Shown here: piece by piece, positions 37,895 through 51,000 of the stretch
Layout of the letters: each line of letters starts with the position of its first letter
Position numbering within the stretch: position 1 is the stretch's first letter
Assembly (NCBI GenBank): GCA_008973525.1
Contig: WACJ01000406.1
Coordinates: forward strand, 1,612,001-1,676,000
Source of the DNA: Stenopsyche tienmushanensis
Lineage: Eukaryota; Arthropoda; Insecta; Trichoptera; Stenopsychidae
Direction of reading: 5' to 3'
DNA length: 64,000 bases
Program-made: the position numbers and the translations under genes
Notes under the pieces: generated by a model
What the model saw: the letters and a program-made list of their open reading frames with translations, nothing else
Database searches by the model: none
What the model was told of the DNA's origin: nothing

Positions 37895-38368
37895 TTAATA
37901 TGAAAAATGTGATTCAACGTATAAATTATATAAATCGCGAGGATATTCAAGTATTAATAGTGGAAGCAAATTGGGTGGAAATTAATATTGGGATAAACCA
38001 AAGGATGATAATACAGATAATATATAGAAAGAACCCGTGATACTGTTTAATATTTTATGCTGAAATTCATAAATAAAAACATGGCCAAACAATGGATGTA
38101 ATATTTTTAAAATGAAGTTTCTTTCATTAAAAAAATTATAAAATCTTAAACGGGCTTCGCAAATATTAAGTTTCATACATTGAAATTTATAATGATCTCT
38201 TAGCTAGCTAAAGGCATGTAATAAAATTATTTTTTTACAAAGCACTGGATTCAATAAACAAAAAAATAATAACGTTGCAGAAAATCTTATTAAATATTAA
38301 TATATTTTTATTATGTACATATTTAATACCCCACCGAAATAGTTCCTTGTATCAGAATAACAAACCAC

Positions 38369-38467
38369 TTAATAAGTTTGTAGGATTATTTTTAAGTAAT
38401 TGCGAAAAAACGACCCCAAATCAAGGAGAAAAAAGTTTAACGCTTAAAAATCCTACGAACTTATTGA
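38369..38467. mobile_element. About 100-bp foldback MITE
   Basis: AATAAGTTTGTAGGATTATT at 38371-38390 pairs with AATCCTACGAACTTATT at 38449-38465 in inverted orientation. The 'ATAAGTTCGTAGGATT' start resembles mariner ends. Another single half, AAAGTTCGTAGGATTTTTT, occurs at 8705-8723. Confidence 0.65.
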
Positions 38468-38644
38468 TTGATGTGTTCCAAATGAACGTAAATGTTTCTT
38501 ATAAACCAAGCTCTATCAAAGCAGTTTAATTTTAATGGTCGTAAAATAGGGATATTTATACATATATTTGCTCACTTGTTTAAACTTGATTAAAATAAGA
38601 TATGGATTGCTTAGATTGATAACAGCATCTTAGGGGCAATTTCA

Positions 38645-38856
38645 CTTTGACACCCCAAAAAATGTTAAAAATGGCAATTTTTAACTTTTTTTTTATCACA
38701 GTAAATACACTGTATAATTAAAAGAATCTTTATGGAATTTATTAAAGCCCTCTTATATTTTTAATCAGTATGAGTGTTGCTGTTATATAGCATTCAACTA
38801 ATATTTTTTTAAATTTAAATGTAACCAAATGGCGCTGGTTTGGCAAAGGATGTCAG
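38645..38856. repeat. Dispersed repeat S, copy 1
   Basis: Shares TTTTTAACTTTTTTTTTATC, CACAGTAAATACAC, CAGTATGAGTGTTGCTGTTA and GGCGCTGGTTT-type motifs with 59008-59330 in the same order. No coding capacity. Confidence 0.7.
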
Positions 38857-38859
38857 CGG

Positions 38860-41570
38860 ATAACTAAGCCTTAATAATTAGATACATCTTTTATCAATTT
38901 ATTAGTCAGCCATTCGAGCGCATTTCGCGAATTAGCTATAAAGTATTGAAATAATCCGAATTTATTCACCAAAATTATGAACGATATTCTTAGAGATATG
39001 TACTTTCGAAAAATGAAATTGACTCATTAAATCTATAAAAAAAATCAGGTCAACTTCTATAGCAGTAGCCTAGATTGAGAAACATTGACTTAAAGGATAA
39101 CGCAGTAGGTCAACTTTTTTACAAGTCTGTGTATGGGAGATTAGATGGAGGCATAGCGAAAAAGTTCTTTTGAAATAAATATCTTAGCCTATTCATCAAT
39201 ATGCCATCGTATATTTTAATTTTTAATCGATATATTAATCTATTTGTTCTATTTTTTGAGGTAAACAAGTCAATAAATAATTAATTAATTAGCTTAAAAA
39301 GGTCAAAAATTAGTGATATAATAATCATCACAACACAAGTATCGGATTTTGACACATGCATGACACAAGTGATTGAAGAAGGATGCAAATGCTTGGGTCT
39401 GTTAAATATTTTCATGACGAAAAATGATCTTTTCAGATTTTATGACGAAACATTAATATCAGAAAGGTGATTTCATTCGCATCATTTAGGTCACGAGATC
39501 GGAAAGACAAAAAAACATTTAGGCACTCGTATGAAATATAGATAAAAGTTAAATTTAGATTAAATGGTTCAGTAATATTCAGGGGTTATCATCAAAGAAG
39601 ATGACCTATGTCAATAATAACATTGTATGAAGGTCGCCAACGACACATTTTTTAATAAATTTAAATCTATACTATAATTTGTATATATAATATTTTTTTG
39701 CATGGATTGTCTAAATGCGAATTGCATATTTATAATAAAAATACAAGAGATTGAAGCCCTATCTGAGCAACTCATTAATAGTTGATGATTGACATGACCA
39801 TCGTGACCCTTGTTATATAATTTTTCGTTTTATTACATTTAATAGGAACAATTTTATCTTCAATATAGGCGGGCAAGATATTACACGTTTCAGCACGTTT
39901 GTACAATTTTTTAAATATTTTTTTGTAATGTTATTTATTTATTGCTATAAAATGATAATCATCTTATCGAATGTTAAACATATAAATGTATGAAATTATT
40001 CGGTGTTTTGATAGTGCTTTGTAACATTCTCGTGTGTGCATTCTATTGCTATATTTACATGGCGTGATTCACATGCCAAATGATAAAATTTAATTTAATA
40101 AAAATGAGTGTTTAATCAGTTTTATTGTTTTTTAAGTATTGAGAGTGTATCAAAAATTGTTTGTATCTCCAGACAAGCGATTGACCTCTCTGAGTTAATT
40201 GTGGCCCCCCCAACTGATATTGTTTTCAACGACCGAATCGATTACAAATATATATCTTTATTAAGATTTTTAACGTCTGTGTGTGTAAAATATAAAAATT
40301 TCCTCTTAATTCCGAGAATTTCGATTGATATACAAGTTTATAAATCAGAAACATGATTGTGATTCCCGCAATTCTTTTCTTGTGTCCAAGCAAGTTCAAT
40401 GAATTACTTTTGATCTAAGGCGGATCTTCCGCAAGCAAAATTGATTTTTTAAAACCTTTTTTTAAATGTATTTAAATAGGTGTTGAATGATTTCCACGTA
40501 TAGCCGTTAATTGCTATGGTGAAATGTTATGCAATAATGAATCACTCATTTGCTTTACAAACGACCTAAATGATTGCAAACGTATTTAGCATTTTAATGG
40601 TATTCTGCAGTATCAAATATCATGATATGAAAAAGTTTATTTTTCATTTATATACTGAAAGGTATGTTGTTGAATTTTACAGCATTAAAATGTTTGTATA
40701 TTTATTCCGAGCGGAGAAAATCCAATTTTTCACGAGCATACAAAGCAGCCCGATATCAGATGAACGGAGTTTGTAAAAATACACTTTTAATGCTTCTTTT
40801 CAGCCTCCATTGAGGAAAAAAATCCATTATGGATCTCTAGTCACCCATTTTCCCTGCAAATGCTCATTACTATTTTTCACACACTTAACAAAATATCCGT
40901 ATAATCTCGGACGAGCAAAACGTAGGCTTCTTGCCAGATAAAGAACGAGCCTTCCAGCCGAAAATAGTCTAATAAACACAATACTGCATGATTCACTGCG
41001 ATAAGCGTGACGTATTAAAACCGATGATATTCTTGGTTGTTCAGGCTTCGATGATGACTACCTGATAGTACGCAGGTAGATAAGAAAAGTACGTGTGGAG
41101 TCTTCGGTAGCGTAAGCAATGCCTCAATCAATGAAGATGGCGATAAGAGTCGAGTTAAATTCTTCAACTCGAGATAAGAGGAGACTCCTTATGACAAATT
41201 TTTCATCTGCTGCATTCGTTTGCTCCTCAAATATAATCTTCCATATCCGCCCACAGTATTTACAAAGCGTGATAACACTGCGGTCTGAAATGTCTGGTGA
41301 GAGTACAAATTTTGATGAATGATACATACGCAATAATCAAAACAAGAACGAATATTTATGAAAATAGTTTAAAATATAATCTGAGGGTATATCGTAATGG
41401 TCGTCGAAAATAGGTGAAGAATGTCACAGATGATTTAGCGGTAATAAGGGCTTCAATGTATACAAACACTAGTTAGTCTATCGTCACATCGCGTTCGGAG
41501 ATGTACGCTTTAGTTATTCATCTCATCAATTATTAACTGCATTGTTTTATTTTTGTATTAATTTAAAAAC
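38860..41570. other. No convincing gene
   Basis: AT-rich. A stretch at about 40900-41330 is less AT-rich and holds frames of about 68 codons on both strands; no motif recognised. Confidence 0.45.
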
Positions 41571-41574
41571 TTTC

Positions 41575-41665
41575 ATGGATACACGCCCAATAACTCACCA
41601 AAGTTTCATCGCAATCGGATGAATGTTATAGGAACGCATACTCAGCAAACAAACTTATAAACCTA
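41575..41665 (-). repeat. Family-H repeat, inverted partial copy
   Basis: On the minus strand: TTTGTTTGCTGAGTATGCG, ACATTCATCCGATTGCGATG and AAACTTTGGTGAG, in the same order as the units at 25.7 and 34.4 kb. Confidence 0.6.
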
Positions 41666-41699
41666 TAAACCTCGGACCACAAATTGACATTTATTGTAT

Positions 41700-43780
41700 A
41701 TAAAATACCCAAATCAATAATTTTAATGGGATTATCAATATAAACTGCTTGGATGTTTGTTAATCGAATAATTTACATATTAGGTAATCCGAATGAAAAT
41801 GTCGTTTTTTAAATACATGTGTTACATTCGAATAAAAAAGTATGTATTCATTACATAGATACAATCAATTTTTTTTCAGTAGCTATAACTTTTTTCTGTC
41901 TATTTAATAATTTAATTTAAAATTGCAACAAAAAATATTAATCTGAAATGAAAAATATCGAATTCGATTTGTGAAATATTTTTTTTTATAATTTTGAAAA
42001 AAAAAACTAAAGGGTAGCCAATCTATATTTCCACATGAGTAGCCAAACCCCCAGGTGCACCCCTGAATATAATATTATTAAAATCTATGAAACATATAGA
42101 TTAACTGCTTTTATATATTCAAAAAAATCTGTTATTTTTGTTGGTTTTTGAGATTTCTCTGAGAAAAATCTCCTAATTCATGACCCTTTCTGGTTATAAT
42201 AATCGACAGGATGGTTTTTCATTTCAGTTCCCTTAAAATATCCAGATTTATTTGCCTTCCCAAGTACCAAAAGTTTCATTCTATGAGTTCTTGATGCATT
42301 TCCAGTCAATTATCACCCCGGGTCCTTTTTCACAATCTTATACGTTGTGATGTCTGCCCTGTGTAACAAACATTCTTAAACTCCATTGTCCGGTTGTTTT
42401 GAGAATCTATAAAATTAAGATATGAGAACAGATGTTTGGTTTAGTAGTTAAGACACAAGCATCATCCTTGTGGTTTTGAAGAGTTTTGTTTTTTTAATCT
42501 TGACCTCCTGTACTGTTTGGGGGGAGTTGCCTCATTATTCGAATTTTAGTAAATTGTTCTTTTATTGTCTCATCATAATTCATATTTATATACCCACGAT
42601 AACATCGTCCAATAAATGTATTCCTCGTGATCAAGGAGTATTGATATGTTGGCATAATATTGCATTTATTTGGGTTCCTACATCATGCAGATTTAACAGC
42701 TAATGAAATGATATTCGACAGTGTCTATTGGACATCATTTGTATAAAAATGACGTTCATCAGAATATGTGATTGTGTTTTTGCCGCATTACAATAAATAT
42801 ATGAACATCTTAAAGCTTTTAGCGGTACAAGATATTTTCCACAAAAAAAGGTCGCATTCAACGAATTATGATGACATTTAAAATACGATTTTCCTGTACC
42901 TCAAAGGACGAAAGCACAAACGGTTTATTATACCGAATATTCATCCATCCAGGGGTCAATAATTCATCGACATTAAAGTTAATGGCTAATTTCAACAATG
43001 CAAAGTACGTCATCAAGGTGTCACTTAAATTGTTTAAACACACACCTGCCTTTAAATAACTATCGGAATTTTTAAATCATCTCGTACTTCTAGAAACTCC
43101 AATGACGTTTCGATATCTGACAAAAATTAAAGTATTTCGCAAAAGCGTATTGACATTTCAAGTGGTTGCGATAGCGTCGTGGGGACTCAGAATGACTTGC
43201 AAAATCGGCCCAAGAAAAAGCATGAATGAAATATGTCAAATGATTGTGATTTTGTGCGTGTGCTCACATTATCTAAATTTAATCTGCATGTTTACATTAT
43301 TTTGTAAATATGGCTGTAATGAAATACTCTAATACGATTAGGCATAGGAAAAATTAATCGAAAAATAGCATTATAGATTGTGGTGCAATAGAGATGTTTA
43401 TTGTTTTGCAATGAGGCCGCATTAAAAGGTTTCGTATAAGATTGCATCCATTATAACCATCGGCGGAAAGCTGTCTGGAGAATGAAGATCCGGTTCGAAA
43501 GCTCTATAGTGAAGTTGGAAGTCTTTATTTGAACACAGAGAGCTTAAGTAATTTCCCAGGAAACTTTGGTGGAAACTGAGATGAATAAAAATAAATGTAA
43601 ATTGAGCTTGAATGCATTTTTACTCAATATTGGATCATCATTATTAATACGGATAAATCATTGAAAAAAATCATTAACTTTAATTCATATTAAATTTCCG
43701 TTATAGTTGTGTACATGAAAGTTATAGACTACCAAGCTTTCAACGTTGTGGATATCAATAACAATTTTCGAAACCTAAAT
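41700..43780. other. No gene seen
   Basis: AT-rich DNA with short frames only, none with motifs or convincing splice borders. Confidence 0.5.
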
Positions 43781-43787
43781 AATTGTA

Positions 43788-44005
43788 CATATCGGCATTA
43801 AATTAAAATATACAAAGTTATTTTTTTTATCTACATGTAGTTTACATCAATTATTGTTAAATAAATGCCGTCTACTTTCGATACAAGGTGGCTAGGGCTT
43901 CAGTAGATATGGCTAAAGTTGTAGCTCAAGAACATTCAAAGAATTCAATATCGAGTGCATAAAATATTTATATATAGGGCTTGTTATAAACGTCGGCAAT
44001 AACAT
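43788..44005. repeat. Dispersed repeat T, copy 1
   Basis: Matches 59753-60045: ATCGGCATTAAATTAAAAT, TCAATTATTGTTAAATAAA, CTTTCGATACAAGGTGGCTA and GTTATAAACGTCGGC. Same orientation; class unknown. Confidence 0.7.
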
Positions 44006-44009
44006 CAAT

Positions 44010-45660
44010 GCGGTAGATTCCCGTTTTATTTACTTACAATATCAAAACAACAAATTGAGAAAGAATCAGCTTTCTAAGAATAATTGCACAAATAATGTCA
44101 CTGCCGCGATTACGCGGTCGAACTAGTAACTCAATCATCTTGGCTTCAAATCTACAGGAGATGTGGCTGGCGACCACATTTTTAAAAACATACTTTCGAT
44201 ATGAAAAACTCAATATTGACATGAGCCTTATAAAAAGAAGATAATTTATGAGGAACATCTATTTAAATAGTCTATTATGTCTGTAGATGCATATATTTTG
44301 GTTTTTATCGCAACTTAGCGGTGTTTATCGATTCAAATGGGTTCAAAATTGATGACCCAAAATGATTTGTTTTGATCTTAAGCCTAAATAATGATTTTAA
44401 AAATTAATTCTAAATAATTATATATTTTTGCCATTTTAAGTGTCTGCCAATGTATATTTCTTGGCGATACTCGGAATGCATTTTTTAAGGATGAGTATTT
44501 TCTTGAAAGCATTTTTGTTGATCGTTAGATCGTTGAGTTTATGTTTCATATTCCCTGTTATCAATAAGTCATCATTATCTATGAAATTAGAAGGTCTCGT
44601 TTGACCTTAAGATATGATATATGTGACTTATTATACTTATGTGTAACTTTTAATTTTATTCGCATCTAATTAGCAACATTATATGTAAATAAATCTCTTA
44701 CTGAAATAACGAGACAAGGGCTTAATCGATTTAAATGTATTAAAAATTATTTTCCAAAAAATTGCTTCCATCATTTTTAAACCGAAGCAATTTATTCATA
44801 GATAATTTTTATTAATAACTTTTCATCTATTAATTTATCTCATAACCTAACTACTGCCATTTTAAATGTATATCTTATTTTTGCAGGTTACGTCTAATGT
44901 CTTAAAAATATTAATATTTGTGATAAATTACTGAAACTTTTTTCATGATACGAAAATTGGATTGGATTCCCTTTCAGACTGCATCGATGAAGTTACAATT
45001 TATAAGCATGAATGGAAAGAAAAAAATATATAAAGTTTTATGTACTTAAAGCCATTTATATGCCTGAAACGATTACTTCTTACAAAATTAATATAGAAAT
45101 AAATGTTGAAAAACTGTATCATTTTTGTATTCGTTTTGTACATAGTAATTCGCCAGAAATATTAATTAAAGCCTGAAACTTTACATTTAAATTTTAAATT
45201 TGCTAAATTTACATGAATTAGTATTTTATTTATGTATTTAATGTAGTAATTATGATAATAGATATTTAAAACGTATATAAATAGAGATAATGATATCACA
45301 AATGGTGAGTAACTTTCGTCGGTCACTGCCTATCAAAGTCATGACCTGAGCAGATCTTTGCTTTTTCATGACCACTCGCCGCTTTCAATTATTGATGAAC
45401 ATTTCGTCATTTTTTTAAAATATTCTGTTAACGTATCAACATGATTTGTTTGTGTTTTTTCTTTGTCCTTAAGTATTAAACGGATTGAGATCCTTTAAAC
45501 ACCCTAATAATATTTTTGCTCTATATATTTGGTTTAATTTCCGCCTTCACATTCCAAATCTTAAAAGAATTTATCTTCGTTTTGAATAGCCATTTATATA
45601 CTAAATTATACCACTAATTTCGCGAAACGCGCAGAAATAAAATCCACGTTAAAAAGACAA
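44010..45660. other. No gene seen
   Basis: A minus frame at 44034-44258 ends at a GTAAGT donor-like site, but nothing else supports an exon. The remainder is AT-rich with no feature. Confidence 0.4.
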
Positions 45661-45680
45661 GAACCTCATCTTATGTTATA

Positions 45681-46870
45681 TTAGGTCCTCCCGAAAGAAA
45701 TCCATTATTTTCGCACGCTCTCGTTTATGTTCAGACACGACGAAGGAAACATCTCCGTATATTTTTTTCTTGTTGTATGGTTCATCAGATTTATTTTTCG
45801 TGCTATAAATCTTATTTCATTATTAAGGGCAAACATAGTGTAAGCCGAAATCAACAAATAAAATTTTAGACATTGTGTGCTGTTTTATGTTCTTGATTAA
45901 AGCTTGAATGCGATCAAAGACACAAATACCCGCAAGAAAATGTTTGGACTAATTGATAATACTATTTTAAATACATTATATTAAATACTATTATAATGTA
46001 TGGTTTAAAATAATATACAAAGATAGTCCCAAAAGTATCCGACCTAACGTATAGATGGCGGTTACTGTTGTAAAAAAATACTATGATAGAAAGTGTCTAG
46101 ACGCTACGTTGTTTCCGTTATCATACAGATCATAAAAAATGCTGGAAAAAGCTCTAAAAGAAGACGGAATGGCCATAAGACTTGTATGCTCAATCGGTCC
46201 GCTTTTCGGACCACTGATATGACGAATGAGCAGCTCGCGATCGGATGCCATACTTGAATATAACGATAATGAAGAGTGTTTAACTTAGTATATATTATAT
46301 ACAGAGTCAATCAGTGTTGGTTCGTGTAAAGCAGAATGCTTGAGTAAATTAAAACCATCCGCAACATTCGACCGAGTCGGTATTCTGTGTTTTGCACCCC
46401 AATTCCAGTTGCATGATTGTTGTCAATATAAAGATCGCAACCTTTTTTCTTACAAATTATCACTGGAAGCGAGAAATTAATTATTTATAAAAATATTTTA
46501 AAAAAATACCTTTTTAAGAAATAAGCTCCCGTTTCCCGTTCAACGCCCAAGATTGTTTAATATTATTTTTTTAAACCAGTTGATACTATATCTGCGGAAG
46601 TATATTGTTAGAGATAAGCTCAAACTGTAAGAAAAACGACCAGGTGTTTTTAAATCGAAGTGGAATTATTTTACATCAAGATATGCCCACATCAAGTCAA
46701 AATTACTTGTGGGAAAAAAATAAAAATTCTACTGCATCCTGCTTATTCACTAGGTTTATACCTTGGCTATTAAATACAAACAAATCATATGGATTTATTT
46801 TAAACCACTTCTATAAAAATGGTATATGACACTTGTAGCGGAATAATGGATTTCTTTCGGGATAACCTAA
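45681..46870 (+). mobile_element. mariner-type element (family C) with 29-bp terminal repeats
   Basis: The left end TTAGGTCCTCCCGAAAGAAA... (45681-45709) and the right end ...TTTCTTTCGGGATAACCTAA (46842-46870) are inverted matches at 27 of 29 bases, with TA on both flanks. The right half keeps a transposase C-terminal stretch: FLNRSGIILHQDMPTSSQN (about 46651-46707; the HxD block with the second Asp), and HFYKNGI near the end. The left half has lost coding sense and carries what looks like one end of another element, AGTCCCAAAAGTATCCGACC, at about 46024. Total 1190 bp, non-functional. Confidence 0.85.
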
Positions 46871-46874
46871 TATT

Positions 46875-47480
46875 ATAGCTATATGTTGCATTATTACAAA
46901 ATATACTGATTTATATCCCATTTATCCTGCGTAATTGACGATATGCTTAAGATTTGTTAATTTTATAATTAATGATAGTTGGTTTATCGATGTTTATACT
47001 GGAATAATGATGGTAAGACTTGTTTTGGTGAAATACATAAACGTGCGTTTTTATTGAAATTTTGAATTTAGATGCAGATTTACTGATTGAGAAATGAGAT
47101 TATGTGTTTTAGCTTAAATCGAGTGGTATTTCATCGATTTTGCAGAATAATATGAGTGGATCCGGATCTTTCTATGGCGCAATGGGTCAACATCCAAATC
47201 GATTATGTTTTATTGCCATATTCATATAATAGTTTTTATCATTTTTAATGAATAAAAAATAACGATTTAAATATAGCGTCACATTATTAGATGGATGAGG
47301 GAATTGTTACTGGGCCAGAGTGACGTTGACATATTTTTTGTATTATATTTTCAATGCTACGTCATGGCTAATTATTCATTGGGCGAAACCACGTGTCGAT
47401 GAATTAAATGGTACTCGTCCAGATTAGGTAAATGGTTGTTAAATAAATCTATAAATATGAAGTGGAGGATATTTAGATAA
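46875..47480. other. Upstream flank of the CCHamide gene
   Basis: AT-rich DNA giving way to a GC-rich promoter region at about 47490. No gene or repeat recognised. Confidence 0.45.
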
Positions 47481-47520
47481 GAAGATCGCGTCAGTTGGCA
47501 TGTTTCTGGAAATTTATCGA

Positions 47521-47528
47521 TGACGTCA
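47521..47528 (+). promoter_or_regulatory. CRE-like site TGACGTCA upstream of the CCHamide promoter
   Basis: A perfect palindromic CRE octamer lies 185 bases upstream of the TATA box, and an E-box CAGGTG lies at 47569-47574. CREB-type regulation is common for neuropeptide genes (general knowledge). That it works here is inference from position only. Confidence 0.4.
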
Positions 47529-47705
47529 AAGACGACATTTTTTGCGGGGTCCCACCGTCGGTGTTCCTCAGGTGCCCTATCTGTCCGAAGTTCAACAGGT
47601 CCCCGTGCAAGTTAGTGTCAACGATGTGGAAAAACAAACGTTACCGTTCGGTTACCCTGGGGCTTCCGCTAATTGAGTTTTTCGCCGCCAGAGGCGTGCG
47701 CGGCG

Positions 47706-47713
47706 TATAAAAG
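47706..47713 (+). promoter_or_regulatory. TATA box of the CCHamide gene
   Basis: TATAAAAG sits in a locally GC-rich stretch (about 47540-47720) that stands out from the AT-rich surroundings. Transcription would begin near 47736, about 30 bases downstream, at GCAGAGT, which loosely resembles the arthropod initiator. It is followed by a short leader with a good splice donor, which supports this as the core promoter. Confidence 0.7.
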
Positions 47714-47735
47714 GCGAACACTCTTGCAGCGACGC

Positions 47736-47786
47736 AGAGTGCTTCTACAGACGCAGCCTCATCACCTTCAACACCTGCCGCGCGAA
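47736..47786 (+). other. Non-coding exon 1 (5' UTR) of the CCHamide gene
   Basis: A short GC-rich leader downstream of the TATA box ends at GCGCGAA followed by GTAAGC, a good donor at 47787. The matching acceptor is ...ATTCGCAG ending at 47998, which gives a 212-base intron and opens exon 2 twelve bases before the ATG at 48011. The start base is estimated from TATA spacing. Confidence 0.6.
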
Positions 47787-48010
47787 GTAAGCCTCAACAC
47801 CTCAACCGCAATTACATTCACGCACACGATAAGCGATCTTTCGATAAATACGCACATATCGATGACATTTTTATCTTTAAGACTCGCGAAAAAGTCTAAA
47901 AATACAAAAAAAATTATCGCAGGATATTTTCAATCAATCGTTTGCCAATTTAAATTAATCGTCATTGATTTTAATGCAGATTTAATCTCTATTCGCAGGA
48001 CAGAATAAAA

Positions 48011-51000
48011 ATGAAGTTCATCGGCTCATTCAATTGTGCAACAATCATCAGCACCCTTGGGATCATCTTGGTCTTCTGTTTATCTCAATCTGCTGCAGGT
48101 AGGATTCGATTTTATCTCATTCGAATTTATCCTTCAAATTTTAAATTTAAATAATCACCAATGAACAATAAATTTGATCAATTGAGGGATGAGTTCATTT
48201 AATAGAATTTAAACAATATTTCCCATCAAAATATCGTTAAATTTAATACGTTTAAGAAATTCAATTATAATTTACATTGCATTTATATTTCAACAAACGT
48301 TATCGAATTTCGCCGATTGGACACAATTGCTCCAAAAATGCAAATTAAATGCAACGATATTTTTTTTGATTATAGACCATAGACAAAACGCCCTTGTTGA
48401 ATTTAAATCCAAGGGACGAATTTAAATTTGATGTAAACCGCATGCCTTCCAGGCTGATATGGTCATCCTAACAAATAAAAAAATGTACAAAAGGACGGAT
48501 TTATCTCATCCCACAACAACACAAACAGCACTTTTTAAACCAAATTCGATTTATTAATATATTTAAAGCATTCATATTGTATTGGAGAGTCGGGACCCAA
48601 ACAATGTTAATGGATTCATGCCGATTGTGCTCGAAAATATTAAATCTTAGCGTGTAAAAATTTCGATTCATTATACAATGGCCGTCGAATAACAAAACCA
48701 ATCAAAGGATATTTAAGCTCAATTGGTTTGTAATAATGAGCTTAGGATTCCGCTCCAATAAAATTTGTTTGTTTAAATAATCTGTCCATTGTTTGAGCAC
48801 CCTTAAAGGAGCAGCTCAATTAATTGATATCAATGTTTAACATAATCCCTCCGCGATTCATCCAGAATTTTCAAGATTTTATGATGCTTACAATTAAATC
48901 CATTCATACAAACGATCAAAGAAGCGTTCATTCAAATACAATTTTTTGATTCGGTCTGACTATTTAAACATCCCTTAATGTTTGCCATGGGATATTCGAC
49001 AAACGGAATGAAATCGTATGCCATCTTCAGATTGTGCTTACCGAGCGAAAAATTATTTTCTAGGAACTTTCTAGGCGCATTTTGATCCATCCATGTGAAT
49101 TGGTTTAATGTGTTTTTCATGGAAGAAGTTGGCAATCTGATATGCGAAAAGAATTGCATTATCGAATGCCATGCATTCCAAACGCGATCTTCTTATATTA
49201 TCGAACACCGATTGCGTCATGATGGGTGGATGATTTTGAATTTGAACGGCATTTATCTCGATTTGAGCGCTCCATTAATAGAAAAGCGGCATGAAATGAT
49301 GACTTTGATTTATGGCAGGCGAAAAAATTATCTCGCTGATATTTGCCGAACTTTGAACGGAGAGATTCCGTCTTTTTTGATGTCGGATGACTCAATGTGG
49401 ACCGTTTGTTTCGAGCATGTTCATCAATGTCAATAAATTTAAAATCTTATGAATAGTACATGAGAGTTTACAGCAATAAAAATTATAAAAATGAGTGCTA
49501 GCAAAATCTGCATTGTGTTGTACGGTCGTATAAATCACGAAACAATGCCCACCCTTCAGCAATTTAAATCTGAAAATATTTGTGCGTCTTAAAGAGGGTG
49601 TAAATATTTTAATCGTCTCAAATTATCCCCTGACATTTGAAGTATGACTTAAATACGACAAAGATTTGATCGATGATTTCTTGCCTTATTGTAATCGTAC
49701 CTAAACATTCAAAGACTAAATCGATATTTTAACCATATTAAATTGTATACATTCATTAAAAATCATTGAATTCATGCCACACATTTAATTAAGCAATTTT
49801 ATAACCACATATTACAAAGCAAACATGCAAAATAAGCACTATCCTGATATAAATGGGCAAAAAATCAAGTGGGAGATTTCTAACAACCCAGGATTATGAT
49901 ATCGACATCGGCGCCAATAAACCTTTGCTATATTAGTTATTGCAGACTTCCATTTAAGCTTTTGATATTTTCATGAAACCAGCTAGATTATCCATGATTT
50001 TTCGCAATACAGTTGTAAGAATTAAGCTAATGATCCGCTTGCTTAGCAACAACGCGCTCATATATTACTATTTTTGATACGCGGCCTTAAAAATGTCTTA
50101 TCATGACCCTTCAGCGTTCAACCACTCGTCGATTATTCAACTGTCTAATAATTCAATTCCCACCTGGCGATCTTCCTTATCGAGGCTTTAATCTCATGAT
50201 TTTTGCAGAGATAAGTCGCAAGTCATTAAGGCTTTATAAAGTCAAGTGACGTACAAGTGCCGGCGCCTCGGAGGCATCACAATACTTGATATGCAAATTA
50301 GCAGTAAACGGCATCCAGAGATATTAAAGTTATCTCTTTTATGACCTATAAACCTTTCTGCAAGGATTATCGTCGAGATTGATTACCGTCGATAATAACA
50401 GTCTATTAACTACAGCCCCAGCCAACATGAATCATACAAAAAATCCCAAGATTATACAATTTCGATCTTTATCCTTATCGAACGAAGACAATGAAACAAA
50501 ATCTGAGCCCATTCAAATTGATTGCTTCGTTTTTATCGATCCTTTTTTAAATTACGGATGCATCATCAAAATCATCGACGATTTTGCTAGTAAATCTCGT
50601 TAAACAATAATGATATTTATAGAAGAATTTTATCAGCACATGTCACATGAAGAATTTATATCAATCGCTGTAGCAAACATCAAAATATTTAACATGTTGT
50701 TTCCTTATTTATTTGTTCGAATTCTTGAAATTCATAATCATCATTATATAATAGCTACAAGCAGCACATTTGTGATTGATTATCATATCAACGGGGCGAT
50801 TATGTCGGAAAATCGTCTCTAAATTCACATTGGATGGATGTTTCGTTTCGATTTCGATCAAATAATTATGCAGAATGATCATATTTTAACAGCAAAATTT
50901 AAAAATTTAATTTGCGACCAAAGCAAATTAAATTTTTACGGTGCTACGCTTTGAGAATACGAAAAATGAAGCTGAATTGTTTACAGCCATTCTTGTATTT

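Noticed and set aside
42470..42703. 77-codon + frame starting with a hydrophobic segment
   Set aside because: Start would be GTG, hydrophobicity follows AT-rich composition, and no cleavage or mature peptide pattern is present.
47495..47710. 71-codon frame over the GC-rich promoter
   Set aside because: It ends in the TATA box region and is explained by the promoter's higher GC content lowering stop frequency.
49095..49436. 113-codon + frame inside the CCHamide intron
   Set aside because: No signal peptide, domain or splice logic; lies within an intron and overlaps a minus frame. Treated as chance.
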